A stretch of DNA of 64,000 nucleotides from Solanum dulcamara (Eukaryota > Streptophyta > Magnoliopsida > Solanales > Solanaceae), in assembly GCF_947179165.1 (NCBI RefSeq), contig NC_077245.1, forward strand, positions 48,447,286 through 48,511,285, read 5' to 3'. The notes beneath the pieces were generated by a model. It was given only the letters and a program-made list of their open reading frames with translations, was not told where the DNA came from and did no database searches. The translations under genes and the position numbers were made by a program. Below are positions 37,741-50,800 of the stretch, piece after piece (position 1 is the first letter of the stretch; each line of letters starts with the position of its first letter).

Positions 37741-38104
37741 TGTTATACCCCGTACTTTGGTACCTTAGAATGCTTCTTAAGCTTCTCAAGTTTCTGGGAA
37801 GGCTCTTAAGTTTCTTAAAAGTCGTTATGTGAGTTGGATAGTTAATAATGCTATCAAATAACTCCAAGTAAAGGAGAACGAAATGCTTCATAATAAGGAA
37901 GATTGGAAATAGGGTTATAAAAATTCGAAAGGAGTTGGAGGCCGAGAAATGAGTCGTAGGACTCGATTTACCTACGTAAGCTACCAACATAGATGTCTTA
38001 CATACTTGAGTTGCTTAAGGACATACCAAGTTTACGTAGCATGGATTACATAGGCTGCTAAAATAAGACGAGATTACAAACCCACGAGGAAGGGGAAAAG
38101 ATGA

Positions 38105-38330
38105 CACGTGGAAGCCAATGGAGGAGAAACATGTGGAAGCACCTCAAGCAAGCAGGTGACCCACCTACTTAGGTTCAATTAGGTGACCCACCTACTTGGG
38201 AGGTGGGTCCCACAAGGACACGTGGTAGCCTAGGGGTAAGGCATGGATCCGTGGCCCAATCGGGGCTGGACACGTGTCACCATATAGGGATGACACATTT
38301 CACCTCCTAGGACCACATATATACATCTAT
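38105..38330 (+). promoter_or_regulatory. G-box cluster and TATA box, B 3' LTR
   Basis: CACGTG at 38,105-38,110, 38,219-38,224 and 38,271-38,276, with decayed copies between and after (ACATGTGG, ACACATTT). TATA-like CATATATACA lies near 38,315-38,325. Equivalent to the cluster in the 5' LTR. Confidence 0.5.
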
Positions 38331-39059
38331 AGGTGTCTTATACTTCATTTCTGATCCATTAAGCTGCAGCAAAAACTCAAGAACAAACCCTAGAACAAGA
38401 GAAAAAAACATGACGGCTTGGAGGAGAAAAATAGGTACGCCCCAATTTCGCTCCGTAAATTAATTAGATAAGGTATTATTATATCAAGTGGAGGTTGTTA
38501 AAAAAGTAGCTTACCTATTTGGGGAAGCAAAAATGAGTAACAAGCAGCCAAAGCATTTCAGCCACGTCAAGGAGGTTCCGAAGTTAATTTTCAGTGTGTT
38601 TGGAAGGCCATTTGATAAGATATGACTTGATTCTCTTCTCCCACAGTTTGTTAAGGGTTTTTACATGTTATGAGGGTGTTAATAATGTAAATTTAAGGTT
38701 TGTAGAAGCACCAAACGGACAGCAAACAGTCCACTCCATTTCATCACATCAAGAGATTTTCCGATGCGGGTTTTGGCGTGTTTTGGCCAATTTCGGTAAA
38801 GGTAAGGTTTTACCTTCTAATTTGAAGTTTATGGTGTTGTTATGTAGTTTGTTTTAAATCTTTTATACTGCTGTAAGTATAAAAAAAGTTGTGGAAATGC
38901 TCGACGATAGAAACAATCGAAATTGAAGTCGTTGTAGTTAAAGTATAGTCGAAATGGGGTGTTGTATGTGTGGGATGCTGCTGCAGGGGTGTGATGTGTT
39001 GGTGCAGGGCCTAAATATGTTCTAATGTGGGTTAGAGTTCTACTGGTTGAAGCCACATG

Positions 39060-42000
39060 TGTCACGACCCAACCCCGTAGGCTGCGACTGGGGTCCGACC
39101 TGGACACCCCGTACACATATCTATTAGATGAGGTCACATTGAATCGTAAATAAAACAATATCAGAGGTAACAGAGCCCCACTGGGCGATAACATTTTCAT
39201 AAACTGTACTCCTTTTCGTTTGTATCACAACATGACAGGGCACTCTAGCCGACAAGGCTTCCATAACATAATAACATACGTCATATATCATGTAGACCCA
39301 GCTGAATCAAACTGACATACATAACCCGCATATACATGTCTGCAGACCTCTAAAAATATAAATGACAATATATGGCGGGACAGGGCCCCCGTCGTACCCC
39401 CGAATGGAAAAAACAATTTTTATACATCAGTGGACAATATCAAAAATTAGGCCCTGATACAATGGAGCCTCTTCCAGCTGAGCTGCATGGAATCCTAAGC
39501 TGACGGACTCCCAAAACCTGCATTTATACCTGCGGGTATGAACGCAGCCCCCCAAGAAAGGGGGTCAGTATGACATATATACTGAGTATGTAAAATGTAA
39601 CATAATACACTAGAGGTATATTTGAAATAGAGAAGCAGGGGATAATATATCAAATCTGAAACCTGTACCTGTACTCTGTGAATCAGGAAAGCATGCATGC
39701 TCAAGTCATACCATATAGCCGGCCCTTTCAGGGGTCCGGTGAATCATATCTATAGGACCATCATAGGTCCGATGCCATCTCCACCTTATTACATCACATC
39801 ATCATATATCTATACACGTATCCTGGCTCTCTATTGAGGGACTCAGTGAATAATGCAGTAAACTATGCACGAGAATATATCCTGGCCCGGGACTCAGGGA
39901 AAGAAGTGTTACAATATACACGAGTAGAGTAGTGAGTAACTATATGCAATTTAAATCATTATTAGAGACTTGAACGTATAAAAAGATTAAAATTTTGTTG
40001 GAGGACTCGAGTAGTAGTGTAGTCATCTCGAGTGACTTCTAAATGCCATTATGGGCAATATCAATTATATTCTCAGGGCTCCTAGACATGTACTAAAGTA
40101 AAGCCAAATCGCTTATGGAACCAGAAACATTTGTTAACAAATAGTCTGTAAGACTTGGAGCCTGTACATTTGTTACCTTTTTAACATATAAAAGTTTCCA
40201 GGGAAATAGTTCGATTATTATAAAAGTCCGATATTCAGACGTAAATAAGAGATTCTAAGAATGGAGTTACCTCGGAACTCATATCATGTTTAACCTACAA
40301 CTAAGACATGCCAAAAGAAGAAAGGGAATAAACTATATATAGTCTGTACTTTCCTTTATGTGGATATTTCGTACCCGTCCCATTCTAGGGCTCGGTGAAC
40401 AACCCTGGCATCATAACCTCATTTTCATGCCAAGTACATAGCAAGAGAAAGGAGAGATAGCTTTTCATAAACTACTCTTTAACACGTAGAAGCCTTAACA
40501 GGCAATACTCAATCTTTATAGAGGTTCCATTATCAAACAGTGGATGGGGATTAGGAGGCATAATTGGAGTTATGGGAATGGAATTATTCCCACATTCCAC
40601 ATACAATTCACTTAAGTCTAAGACTTGCCAAAAGGAAAGAAAGATAATGTACGTGCTTATACCAAAACATGCCACGAGAAAGCTTTACATACCTTGTCTG
40701 AATTATTCCTTATCCTGCTTGCCTCGCTGTCCTTTGAACCTATTCAACATGAAAGTAATATAAATATCAACCCCTCTTAACTTTCCAGCATCTTAGGTTA
40801 CACCTTAGTATCAATGGAATCTATTTCCTTAGTCGTTTCCCCGACTAGTTTTGTTATTCGCTAAGGCGTCGACGAAAATTGGGAAGCACCTCGCCTGTAA
40901 TGTGCCCTATCCAAATTTCCAATTAGGTCCCTAAGACCTACAGCCAGCCAACAACAACAACCTGCATCAATTCATACCAACAATATACAACATAAACTCC
41001 AAACGACTTATTCAAAAATACGATATCAAAATAGGGCATCTAGCCTTTATTTTGTGACGCCTTTAATTATACATAACGAGGGGTAATGTGGCTTTGACCA
41101 GAAGGAACCTAACCCACATTAGGACATATTTAGTCCCTTCAACAAAAATCCACACCCCTGCAGCAGCAACTCACAAAAACGACACTTTATTTCGATGACA
41201 ATTCACTTCTAGCGACTCCAATTTAGTTTATTTCGAACGTCGAGCATTTCTACGACATTCTTACTATTCCAGCAGCATAAAAGGGGTGTAATAAACCATA
41301 TAACAATACCATAAACTCCAATTTAAAAGGAAAGGCCTTACCTTACGTTAAACTTGTCAAACTCGCCAAAACTATCCAAAATGTGAAATCTGCACAGCTT
41401 ACTGTTTTACCTTGTCGCTTCGTTTCGAAGGGGTAATGGAGGGAAAAAGGATTTACGTCCTTCATGAAAGTTATATAAATGTGTCTTAGGGTCGCAAAAA
41501 ATTTCGAATTATCCCTACATCAATTTTGTACAAAAATATATGACCAAAATACTCACAGCTGTCCGTGTAGGATTTCCAAAACCAAATCCGGGCAGTACTT
41601 CATCACCCTTTTTCGAGAAGCTAAAGGAAAAACTGGATTTTAGAGTCTGAACAAAAGTTATCTGACTATGAAATACCTTTCCAAAACATATTAAATCATT
41701 TGAAACGAAACTATACACAAGAAGTTATACCAATATTACTAACAACAGTCCCTTCCAAAAACGGGTTGGTTAATTAGTTCTTAACATTTTCTCCTTCAAC
41801 TTTCTCTTATTTCTTTCCAAGTGTAAACTGCAACCATGGTTCCGTAGGCATCCTAAGACACATGTATACACCCCCACATGGTTGAAAAACATTGTAGATA
41901 ATTAATTCACGGAAGAAAATTGAAGAACTCACCTTTAATTCTTCAAAAACGTTGCTGCCTTGTTCCTTTTGGTTCTTCACGTTTTTTCCTCTCATTTGGC

Positions 42001-42532
42001 TGATGTTTTTGGATGGAAAATAAGTTAAGAGTCATCCAACATGTATATATACACCTCCTTAGTCGGTGACACGTGGAAGCCTCCTAGGGTGTCACCTTGT
42101 CCAATCTTCCAACACAAAACTGCCATGTGGCAGCGTAGGGTCCATCCCAAGTAGGTGAGTCACCTGCTTGCTTGTCACCTGCTTGCTTCACTTTCGTAAT
42201 TTCGGAAACTAGTTTTTTCTCCCTCTCGTAGGTTCGTAATCTCGTCTTATTTTAAGAGCCTATGTAACCCATGCTACCCAAGCTTGGTACGTACTCCAAT
42301 AGCTTAAGTGTGTAAGACTTCCAAGTTAGTAGCTTAGGTAGATAAATCGAGTCCTACAACCCATTACTTGGCCTCCAATTCCTTTCGGACTCTTATGATT
42401 TCTCTAGTATGGGGTATCACATTCTCCCTTCCTTAGAGCCGTTTGATAGTGTTGTAGCGTATTCGGCTCACATGATAATGTCCAAGGAACTTAGGAGACA
42501 TTCTGAGCTTAAAAAAAGGGTGGGGTGTAACA
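39060..42532 (-). mobile_element. Solo LTR D, antisense
   Basis: On the minus strand it begins TGTTACACCCC at 42,532 and ends GGGTCGTGACA at 39,060. The length of 3,473 bp equals one full LTR of this group, with no internal region. Flanks ACATG (39,055-39,059) and ACTTG (42,533-42,537) form a 5-bp target duplication with one change. A solo LTR arises by recombination between the two LTRs of an inserted element. Minus-strand motifs include a CACGTG and TATA box near its start. Confidence 0.92.
42043..42075 (-). promoter_or_regulatory. G-box and TATA box of LTR D
   Basis: CACGTG at 42,070-42,075, with TATA-like ATATATAC next to it at about 42,043-42,052, on the minus strand. It is at the same relative place as in the other group 1 LTRs but with a single strict G-box. 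Confidence 0.4.
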
Positions 42533-43675
42533 ACTTGACCCCTCGTTGCATATAATTAAGGGCGTTAAAAAATAAAGGCTAAGACTCCCTATTGTGATAT
42601 CGTATTTTTGAATAAGTTGTTTGGAGTTTATGTTGTATATTGTTGGTGTGAATTGCTTAAACATATGCCGTAGGTTGTTGTTGTTGGTTGGCTTTAGGTC
42701 TTAGGAACCTAATCGGAAATTTGGATAGGGCATATTATAGGGGAGGTGCTGCCCAATTTTCGTCGACGCCTTAGAGAATAACAGAACTAGTCAAGGAAAC
42801 GACTAAGGAAATATACTCCATTAATACTAAGGTGTAACCTAAGATGCTGGAAAGTTAAGAAGGGTTGATACTCATATTAATTCCATGTTAAATAGGTTTG
42901 GAGGACGACGACGTGGACATAATTAAGAGAAGTCCATACGAGGTATGTAAAGCTATTCCTTCTTTTGGCTTGTTTTGGTATAAGTATGTAAAGCCTATCT
43001 GTTCTTTCTTTTGGGCATGTCTTAGATCTAAGTGACAAGTGATATGTGTATGAAGCTTGGAGTAAATCTATTTATGAGCTCTGAACATGATTCATAATTC
43101 GTGTTCACTGTTGAATGTTAAGACTCTTAAAGTAGTTAAGCTTCCATTCATCAAGTTTTCTATATGCTGAGAGCTAGTGTATGTAAAGTTATTCTTCCTC
43201 TCTGATGGCATGACTGAGATGTAAGTATTGTGTATATGAAGTTTGAAGTTATTCCACTCTTAAAAATCTCAGGGTGAGTTAAGACTCTTGTTCACTTCCT
43301 ACTGATTAGACCTCCTGTAACAAGTTGAGTCATTACTTTTTCAAAGTCTTTCATGTGATAGGAAATGGTACATGTAGAGCTTGTCTTTTCCTACTTCTAG
43401 AAAGACTGGATGATAGGTACTATAGAACATGGATTTGGAGATAGCTCCATTTATAGATTCTAGACGTAAGTCATAACTTGTACCCATTTCTGAATGATAA
43501 GGGCCTTGAAGTCATTGAACTACGACCCTTAAGCCTCCTATAGGTTGAATAGTGTTGGGATGTGGAAGCTCCTATACCTAGGGGCTCTTGAACATGCTTT
43601 ATGATGGTATCTAAGGGATGTTTGATATGTTACAGAGTTTTGTGTGCATGGATATGCATTATTATATATATATTT

Positions 43676-43990
43676 ATGGATCGGGCCGAACATACCTCGG
43701 CAAAGTTTGCTATATTAGGATCGGGTTGTATGTTCCACAACAGCTTATGCATTATATGGATCGGGCCATCGTACTTCGGCATTATTATGCATTATACGGA
43801 TCGGGCCGTCGTACCTCAGCATTATTATGCATTATACGGATCGGGCCATCGTTCCTCGGCATTATTATGCATTATATATATGGATCGGGCCGTCGTACCT
43901 CGACACTATTATGTGACATATAGATTGGGCCGTCGTTCCTTGGCATGTGCTTGATATATATATGGATTGGAATGTACGTTCCAATGTGCT
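43676..43990. repeat. ~40-bp tandem repeat, B 3' LTR
   Basis: About eight units of GGATCGGGCCGTCGTACCTC plus GGCATTATTATGCATTATAC type. Three central units near 43,757-43,875 are almost alike, which suggests recent expansion relative to the 5' LTR. Confidence 0.88.
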
Positions 43991-44937
43991 AATAATATGC
44001 ATATGCCTATCATGATAGATGATATGTTTATAACACCGAGTCCCCGAGCGGGTCGGATACGGTACGTGATAATGGTATACATGACTTTATTTTATGAGAT
44101 GTAGGTACAGTACCCTATTAAATGCTATACTTGGTTTCCTGCATCCCTGTTTCAGTTGTTATCTCAGTTATGTATGCTTATATACTCAGTACATGTATCG
44201 TACTGACCCCCCTTTCCTCGGGGGGCTGCGTTTCATGCCCGCAGGTACAGATGTTCATTTCAGAGACCCTCTAGCTTAGGATTTCTGCTTAACTATGTTG
44301 GAAGTGCTTTACTATTTCGAAGCCTAGCTTTTGAGTACTGGTACTGCGATGTATATATTTGTTTATGCAGGGGTACGACGGGGGCCCTGTCCTGCCATAT
44401 ATTGTCATTCTTATTCTTAGAGGTCTGTACACATATGTGTGTGGGTTGTTTAGTAGTTTATTTCGGTTATGCCTATGCAATATGTTATAAAAGTTATTAT
44501 GTTGTGGCAGCCTTATCGGCTGGCTTTACTTTTCATGACATGATGAAAATGAAAGAGGCCACAGGTATATGAATATTTTATCACCCACTGGGTATATATG
44601 TTGGATTCCTATATCTAGGAGACTATATGAACATGAAAAAGTTTTAACCCATTGAGGTTTTTGTGAGCAGTATCATGTTATACATAGTCCAATTTGACTG
44701 TAGTCGACAGTTACATAAATAGGGGTCCAGGTCGGGCCCCAGTCGCGGCCCACGGGGTTGGGTCGTGATAGCTGCCTTGCCGGCCCTTGCATGACATGGT
44801 GCAAATGAAAGAGGCTATATGCAGACAAATTTACTATCAACCTCTGGATTCTTGTGTATAGTTCTTATAGTTGATATTTATATATATGGGGGTACAGGTC
44901 GGACCCCATTCACGTCCTACAGAGTTGGATCATGACA

Positions 44938-46590
44938 GAAGTGGTATCAGAGCGGTCGTTTCTCGGAATATCTAAAGACCATGCCTAATAGAGTCCTTTT
45001 TATCGGTGTGTTGCGTGCCACATATATAGACAGGAGGCTACAGGGAATTTAGTATGTCACCTTTCTATCATATCTAAGATTGTACGATAGAACCTAGTCA
45101 TAGGATATGAAATTCCTTTTTCTAACCTTTGGTTTCAGCTGATGAACGACATCGATAGAAGAAAATGACAGATGATATTGGAAGCTACCCAGTATACAGG
45201 TAAGTAATAGTGTGAAGGAAGTATGCTGGATAAGGTAAGAAGATTAAAATATGATGGAAATGTAGAGTCAAATATTGAAGGGAAAAGTAGACAGGAAAGT
45301 GTAACGGGTGCAGTATGTCAAATATGTTGGAATAACATATGCATATGAATAGTTGAAAATAAACAGAGGATGACATGGGTACACCCTAAGAGGGGGAAGT
45401 AGACAAGAGAAATACATGTGTGTGATGAAATCAACTGACACTATCACATATTGACAGGAATGCTTAAATTTCAAGCGAGATCCCATACTGGCATAAGTTA
45501 GCAGGAGCTTGAGGCCAACAATAAACAGATAGGAGCTGTGGTATCTGAGACCATGCGAAGAATCATTGGTATAACCCTAAGGTATGGGTTCCTACCATAA
45601 GGGGTGAATATTATAAGAGAGTAGGACTAAGCAAACTAAGGACCGTGTAAAGGGTAGTAGGGTCGTATTTGGGTAAAGATTAAAAATTGGCAATAATATC
45701 ATTGACCGCTGATATGGTGACATACAAGTATCAAGGAGAAAGAATAGAAAATCTCTTAAGGTAGGAAATGAGGAGACCAACAAGTACATAAATAAAGAAA
45801 AGAAAGGAGTAGGACAAAATAGCGTTGGCACGAGCAAGTTCTAGTTTAAAGTTGATATGTAAAGCAAGATGGGCTGGAAAACAAAAAGATTTTGTCTATA
45901 TTATACAGGTTGTATTAGAATAGTTATGTAACCTATGAATATGTATGTGTTGAGTATAGGGTCAAGTGAGAAGTACACGAGACAAGGAGCTAGGATGTTT
46001 TGGATACGTTAGACAAAACTACCAAAATTAGGTGAGTACTAAGGGAAAAATAGGACCTAGCCATGGTTGAACCAATGATCTATGCTGACGTCGAGTGTAA
46101 GACAAGGAAGGAGAGGGCAAGGCGAAGCATGAATACTAGCAAAAAGTCACTAAGGTAAATCTTGGGCTAGGTTGAGTTCCTTCGCACATTATTGCAAAGA
46201 TTGTAATGGAATGTGACACGAGGACTTTCGGTGAGATCCAGTGTGTTAGTTCTGCTATGATCGCACGAGATGGAAGAATCCAAACTAGCGGCAAAGAAAC
46301 TACATGATATTATGTAACTAGAGTGTTATAAGTTATGTTAAGGGAATTATAAAAGGGCTTAAGCAAAGCAAGAAGGATTAGCTGATTACTAACAGATGGC
46401 GCAGTTATATGCCAGAGTTCTTCAACATAATACAAGTTAATGATATGAAAACCACGGAATGGCTATACAGGTCATTATGTGAGGGGACTTCAGCTCAACT
46501 TAGTAGCTAACTCTGATGGGCAAAAAGCAAAACCCAAAAATGTGAGGGTACCAGTTGATGTCATTTAAAGATGGAAAGAAGCAATATACG
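44938..46590 (+). other. internal region 2 of C, non-coding part
   Basis: Follows the middle LTR and begins with a PBS. It matches 26,852-28,389 with differences, including about 200 bp near 45,080-45,290 that is absent from region 1. No reading frame recognised. Confidence 0.65.
44942..44953 (+). other. primer binding site, C internal 2
   Basis: TGGTATCAGAGC, an exact initiator-Met tRNA primer site, after the middle LTR. Its presence downstream of an LTR that is also preceded by an integrase and polypurine tract is the key evidence for the dimer. Confidence 0.9.
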
Positions 46591-47788
46591 AGGTCGAAGA
46601 TTCCACAACACGACCTTAGCTACAAGACATACTTTGCACTTCCTGGATAGATAATTCTATATGGAATGTTATCCACAAAGTAACAAGAACAACCCATGTT
46701 CCTCTAATCAAAGACTACCTTCTCAGATGAGATGGGGTGAAATTATAGGTCAAGAGAGAGGTAGGAACTTACAGAGTTTCTATGGCTATTGTCCTAGACA
46801 AAGGAGCTCAAGTTATAGTTAACTATGGAAGATTAGTTTACGAAGAGATTAGGAAGATAGATAGGTTTTCATATACCATTTTACCGTCAGACTGATGGAC
46901 AGACTAAGCTTACTTGCTAAACATTAGATAATATGTTGCATTCCTATATGATTGACTCCAAAGATAGCTCAGAAAATTGCCTACCACCTATCAAAAGTAC
47001 TTACGATATTAACTATCATTCTAGTATCCAGATGGCCCTGTATGAGACTTGGTATGGTGGACAGTGTAGGTCACCAATTGATTGGTTTGATGGTAGTAAA
47101 ACATGACTAATATGCCCAGATGTGGTTCAATAAGTGGTATAGAAGGTGAAGCTTATTCGGTAGAGATTATTAGCAGCTCCAAGTCGACAAAAGTCATACG
47201 CGGATAATCGCCATCGATCTCTAGAGTTTCAAGTTATAATTAAGCACTATCAAAAGTGTCATCCACAAAGAAAGTGATGAGAGCTAGAAAGACATAGGAC
47301 CTTAGTCTGAGATGAATTGGCTCTTATCAGTCACTACACCGAATAGGCAAGGTTGCCTGCGAGTTGGACTTACCAGCAGATCCGGAAGCAGTACATCCAG
47401 TTTTCCAAGTATCAATGGTTCGCAAGTGTCTTGGTGATCCATCCCGAGTATATTCCATAGAGGATATCTAGGTCACAGAAGAGTTATCCTACGAGAAGCA
47501 ACAATTCGCCATCCTAGATTGGTGGAGTAGGGGTGCTGAATTAAGGACATAGCTTTCGTCAAGGCATTATGGAGAAATGAGAGTTGCGAAGAAATGACCT
47601 GGGGAGCTGAAAGGGAAATGAAGCACAAGTATCCGTATCTATTCTCTATGTCAACAGGTAATCCCAACCTTTGGAACTCTGATATTGATTGCTCGGTGAA
47701 AGTATGTGTTATTGTGATAGAACAGAGAAACTTTCTATATAGTTGGTATAAGATATTGAGGATGGTTTTGGTTTACATTCGAGGATGA
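46590..47788 (+). pseudogene. int: integrase and chromodomain-like end, C internal 2
   Basis: Same order and decay as the copy at 28,390-29,502. Readable parts include RQTDGQTKLT (near 46,890), STYDINYHSSIQMALYETWY with GGQCRSPIDW (about 46,995-47,085), RQKSYADNRHRSLEFQV (near 47,190-47,240), and the C-terminal EEMTWGAEREMKHKYPYLFS (47,585-47,650), which here lies in one open segment reaching 47,788. Stops and frameshifts break the rest. The C-terminus is chromodomain-like. It would join element DNA to the chromosome but is inactive. A polypurine tract and LTR follow. Confidence 0.85.
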
Positions 47789-47795
47789 ATGTTCT

Positions 47796-47809
47796 AAAGG
47801 GAGGAAGGA
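47796..47809 (+). other. polypurine tract, C internal 2
   Basis: AAAGGGAGGAAGGA directly before the LTR start TGTTACACATC. Confidence 0.85.
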
Positions 47810-50800
47810 TGTTACACATCGTACTTTTGTACCTTGGAATATTCTTAATCTTCTTAAGTATCTTGAAAGGTTCTTAAATTCTTACAGGGATTCATAAATT
47901 TCTTAAAGCTTCTCAAGCTTCTTAGAAGTTACCAGGGAGCCGGATAGTCCATAACGTTATCAAATAACTCTAGGGAAGGGAGAATGTGACACCTCATGAT
48001 AGAGATGATTGGTAATAGCATTGTAAGAATCCGGAAGAAGTTGGAGACCAAATAATGAGTCGTAGGACTCGACTAGGAAATCTTACATATTTAAGCTACT
48101 TGAGTACATACCAAGCTTACGTACCAAGGATTACATAGGTTTATAAAGTAAGACGAAATTACGAACCCACGAGTAGGAAAAGAGAGTAACACGTGGAAGC
48201 ATGAGAGAGTTCCACGTGGCAGAAAGGGAGAGTGCCATATTGCTGCAGTTGGAGTAAGAAGTGGACCCCACCTTCCACATGGTAGCCTATGGTAGGAGGA
48301 ATGGATATGTTGGCCCACTTAGGGTATGACAGGTGTTACCACTTAGGGATTGACACGTGTCACCCCCTTAAAGTAACCTATATATATATATATGTTATGA
48401 ATCATTCTTATCTATAAGAAATTCATTTATCTTCCTAGTTCAAGAGATTTCTAGAGAAAGAAAGAACATAAGAAAAATCTAGAACTAGAGAGATAGTAGG
48501 TTCGACCAAAAAGAAAGAAAGGTAAGCCTCCGATTCCATTCTATGAACTAATTATCTATGGTATACCACAATTTTATGAAGATGTTATTAATTTAAATTT
48601 ATGGTTTGGAGCAGCACCAAAACGTTAGCAAGCAGCCACAAAGTTTTAGTCGCGCTGAAGGAACTTCTGAGGCAAGTTTTGGCTAGTTTGGCGAGTTTCT
48701 GGCAAAGTAAGGTTTTCCATTTCAAATTGGAGTTTATTATGATGTTATAAGGTATATTACATGTCTCAAATAAGGTTGGAAGTGGAAAATTGCATAATTA
48801 TGTTTGACGTTACAAACAAACTAAATTGAAGTCATCATAGCTAAATCGAAGTGGCGTAGGGTTTTGTGATTGTGGGCCGCGGTTGTAGCTGGTGTGGTTT
48901 TGTGTTGCAGGAATGTAAAGTGTTCTAAAAAGGGTATGGGTTATGCTGGTTGCAGCCACATGATCCCCCGTTTAGTATGGTTAAAGGTTTTATGAAATAA
49001 AGGTTAAAAACTCTATTTTGGTATCGTAGTTTTGAGCTAGTTGTTTGGAGTTGTATTGGGTAATGTTGAAGTGATTTATTTATGTATATGCTTCTGGTTG
49101 TTGTTTTTGTTATGGTTGTTCACATATTGTTTGAGTGAAATCTCGGGGATATTGAAGTTATAGGGGAGATGCTGCTCGATTTTCCGTAACTTTGGAACTA
49201 GTAACAAACTAGTGGAGAGTATTGGATAAGCAAATGATTCCTATGGATACTTGGTTGTAGAGTTGGAAATCGGAAAGACAAAGGTCATTAACTCAGTATT
49301 ACTCTTATGTTATTAGGTCAAGGAGGTAACGAGGTGAGGTGGATTACAATTAATCCACAAAAGGTATGTGAAGCTTACCCTTTCTTTTCTTTTGGCATGT
49401 CTTAGCCTTAAGTTATATATATAGGAAATTTGGAAGTCATTCCATTCACAAAGTGTTAAGTAGGAGTCAAGACCTTTGTTCACTTCTGGATGTTAGAACC
49501 CCTACAATAAGTGGAGTCCTCGCCGTTCAAGTCTTCTATAGGATAATAAGTAGTACATATAAGGCTTGCCTATTTCTCCCTTGAAAGGGGCTTAAGGTAA
49601 GGGAAATGATGTCTGATATGAGTTTAGAGGTAATTCCATTTATAGGTTCCGGATATAATTCATGACTCGTAGTCACTTCTTAATAGTAAGGGTCCTAAAG
49701 TAGTTAGATTACTACTCCCAAGCCACCTATATATTGGATAGTAAGTGGAAATATAAGCTCCTATTCTGAAAGGCTCTGAGAGGATAAATGTATCTGATTG
49801 AATATGTTGTATCTCTAATTGCATAAGCTATGTGTCTGATTGCATAAATTATGTCTTTGATTACATAAACTGTGTGGCACTATTTTGGTACATGCCAGTG
49901 GTTCCTGAGGCCCTAATTGATGAAATCGCTAATAACATCTAAAGGGTACCACAGAGAATTACTTCCCTGGTCTTCAAGTGACGGTTCACTTGTCTGTTTC
50001 ATTGAGTCTTAGGAGATGACCTAGTTGCATATACGGTAACCCTTGTTTCACCAAGTCCGACGATGGGCCGGGAACATTATCCCGCATAACTTTATTACTC
50101 ATTCACTGAATCTTGGGATGGCTATGTATATGTATGTATGAAGTATATGATGATGAAATACTGTATATGATGAAGTTGAATCATACGAATACGCCGTATA
50201 TAATGAAGTTATTCACCGAGTCTCGGGACAAATATATACATATATGATGATATGATAAAAATGTGGATTGAGTCATACGTTCCTCGGCATTATTTTAAAT
50301 TATGGATCGAGCTGAACATTCCTCGGTATATTTTACTATGTGATAATGGCATCGAGTCCCATAAAGGGGTCGATTGCAGTACGTTATGTATACTACTCTT
50401 TCATCTAGTCCCTCACTAAAGGATTGGATACTTACATAGGCATGCACATGAAAATATAGGGATAAACTTGTGACCCTGAGCCCCATAGTAGACCGAATGT
50501 ACTATGATGACATATACGATAAGATTATACCATATACGATGATATGATGCCGTATACGATGACTTGATTAAATAATTGCATGATGAAAGGGGATGATGAT
50601 ATGGTGATATGGTAATATAATGAAATAGTTATGATACCGGGTTCCCTAGCGAGCCGGGCATAACTTATGGTAATGTATATGACTACGTATCCTAAGGTGC
50701 AGGTACATTAATTTGTTAATTGTTACACTTGTCTCCTGCATCCTTGTTTCAGTTATGGTCTCAACTATGATGTGTTATATTCTACATACTCAGTACATAT

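Larger units (their letters stand above)
32607..39726 (+). repeat. segmental duplication, copy 1
   Basis: This block recurs in direct orientation at 56,891-64,000. It starts inside element C's middle LTR (75 bp of it), then holds B's 5' LTR, internal region, most of its 3' LTR and the first part of nested LTR D. The right end of the duplication is not reached in the window. Copy 1 lacks about 100 bp near 36,425 that copy 2 has, and has stretches near 34,550, 37,630 and 37,800 that copy 2 lacks. Confidence 0.88.
32682..44770 (+). mobile_element. Element B, non-autonomous LTR retrotransposon
   Basis: LTR start TGTTACACCCC at 32,682, end GGGTCGTGATA at 44,770. Flanks GCAGT (32,677-32,681) and GCTGC (44,771-44,775) each differ by one base from GCAGC, the sequence at the unoccupied site in related LTRs (AAGGCAGCCTTG near 26,684), so both are read as one mutated 5-bp target duplication. 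LTRs are about 3.5 kb, with only 1.6 kb of non-coding DNA between them (PBS and polypurine tract present). That layout is like LARD elements (large retrotransposon derivatives), which rely on proteins from other elements. It is nested in C's middle LTR. Confidence 0.88.
37741..44770 (+). repeat. Element B 3' LTR, split by solo LTR D
   Basis: Pieces 37,741-39,059 and 42,538-44,770 together match the B 5' LTR (about 3.55 kb). The break falls in a GCCACATG-ACCCCTCGTTGC motif that is intact in the 5' LTR near 33,984. Confidence 0.9.
29587..44937 (+). repeat. Element C middle LTR, split by element B
   Basis: The LTR runs 29,587-32,681, is interrupted by B (32,682-44,770), and resumes to GGATCATGACA at 44,937. 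Without B it is about 3.26 kb. Compared with the first LTR it lacks roughly 230 bp near 31,095 (joining sequence equivalent to about 24,810 and 25,045). It serves as 3' LTR of internal region 1 and 5' LTR of internal region 2. Confidence 0.88.

Noticed and set aside
43601..43954. Two overlapping ~100-residue repetitive open frames
   Set aside because: Both are translations of the ~40-bp LTR minisatellite, which lacks stops by chance in two frames.
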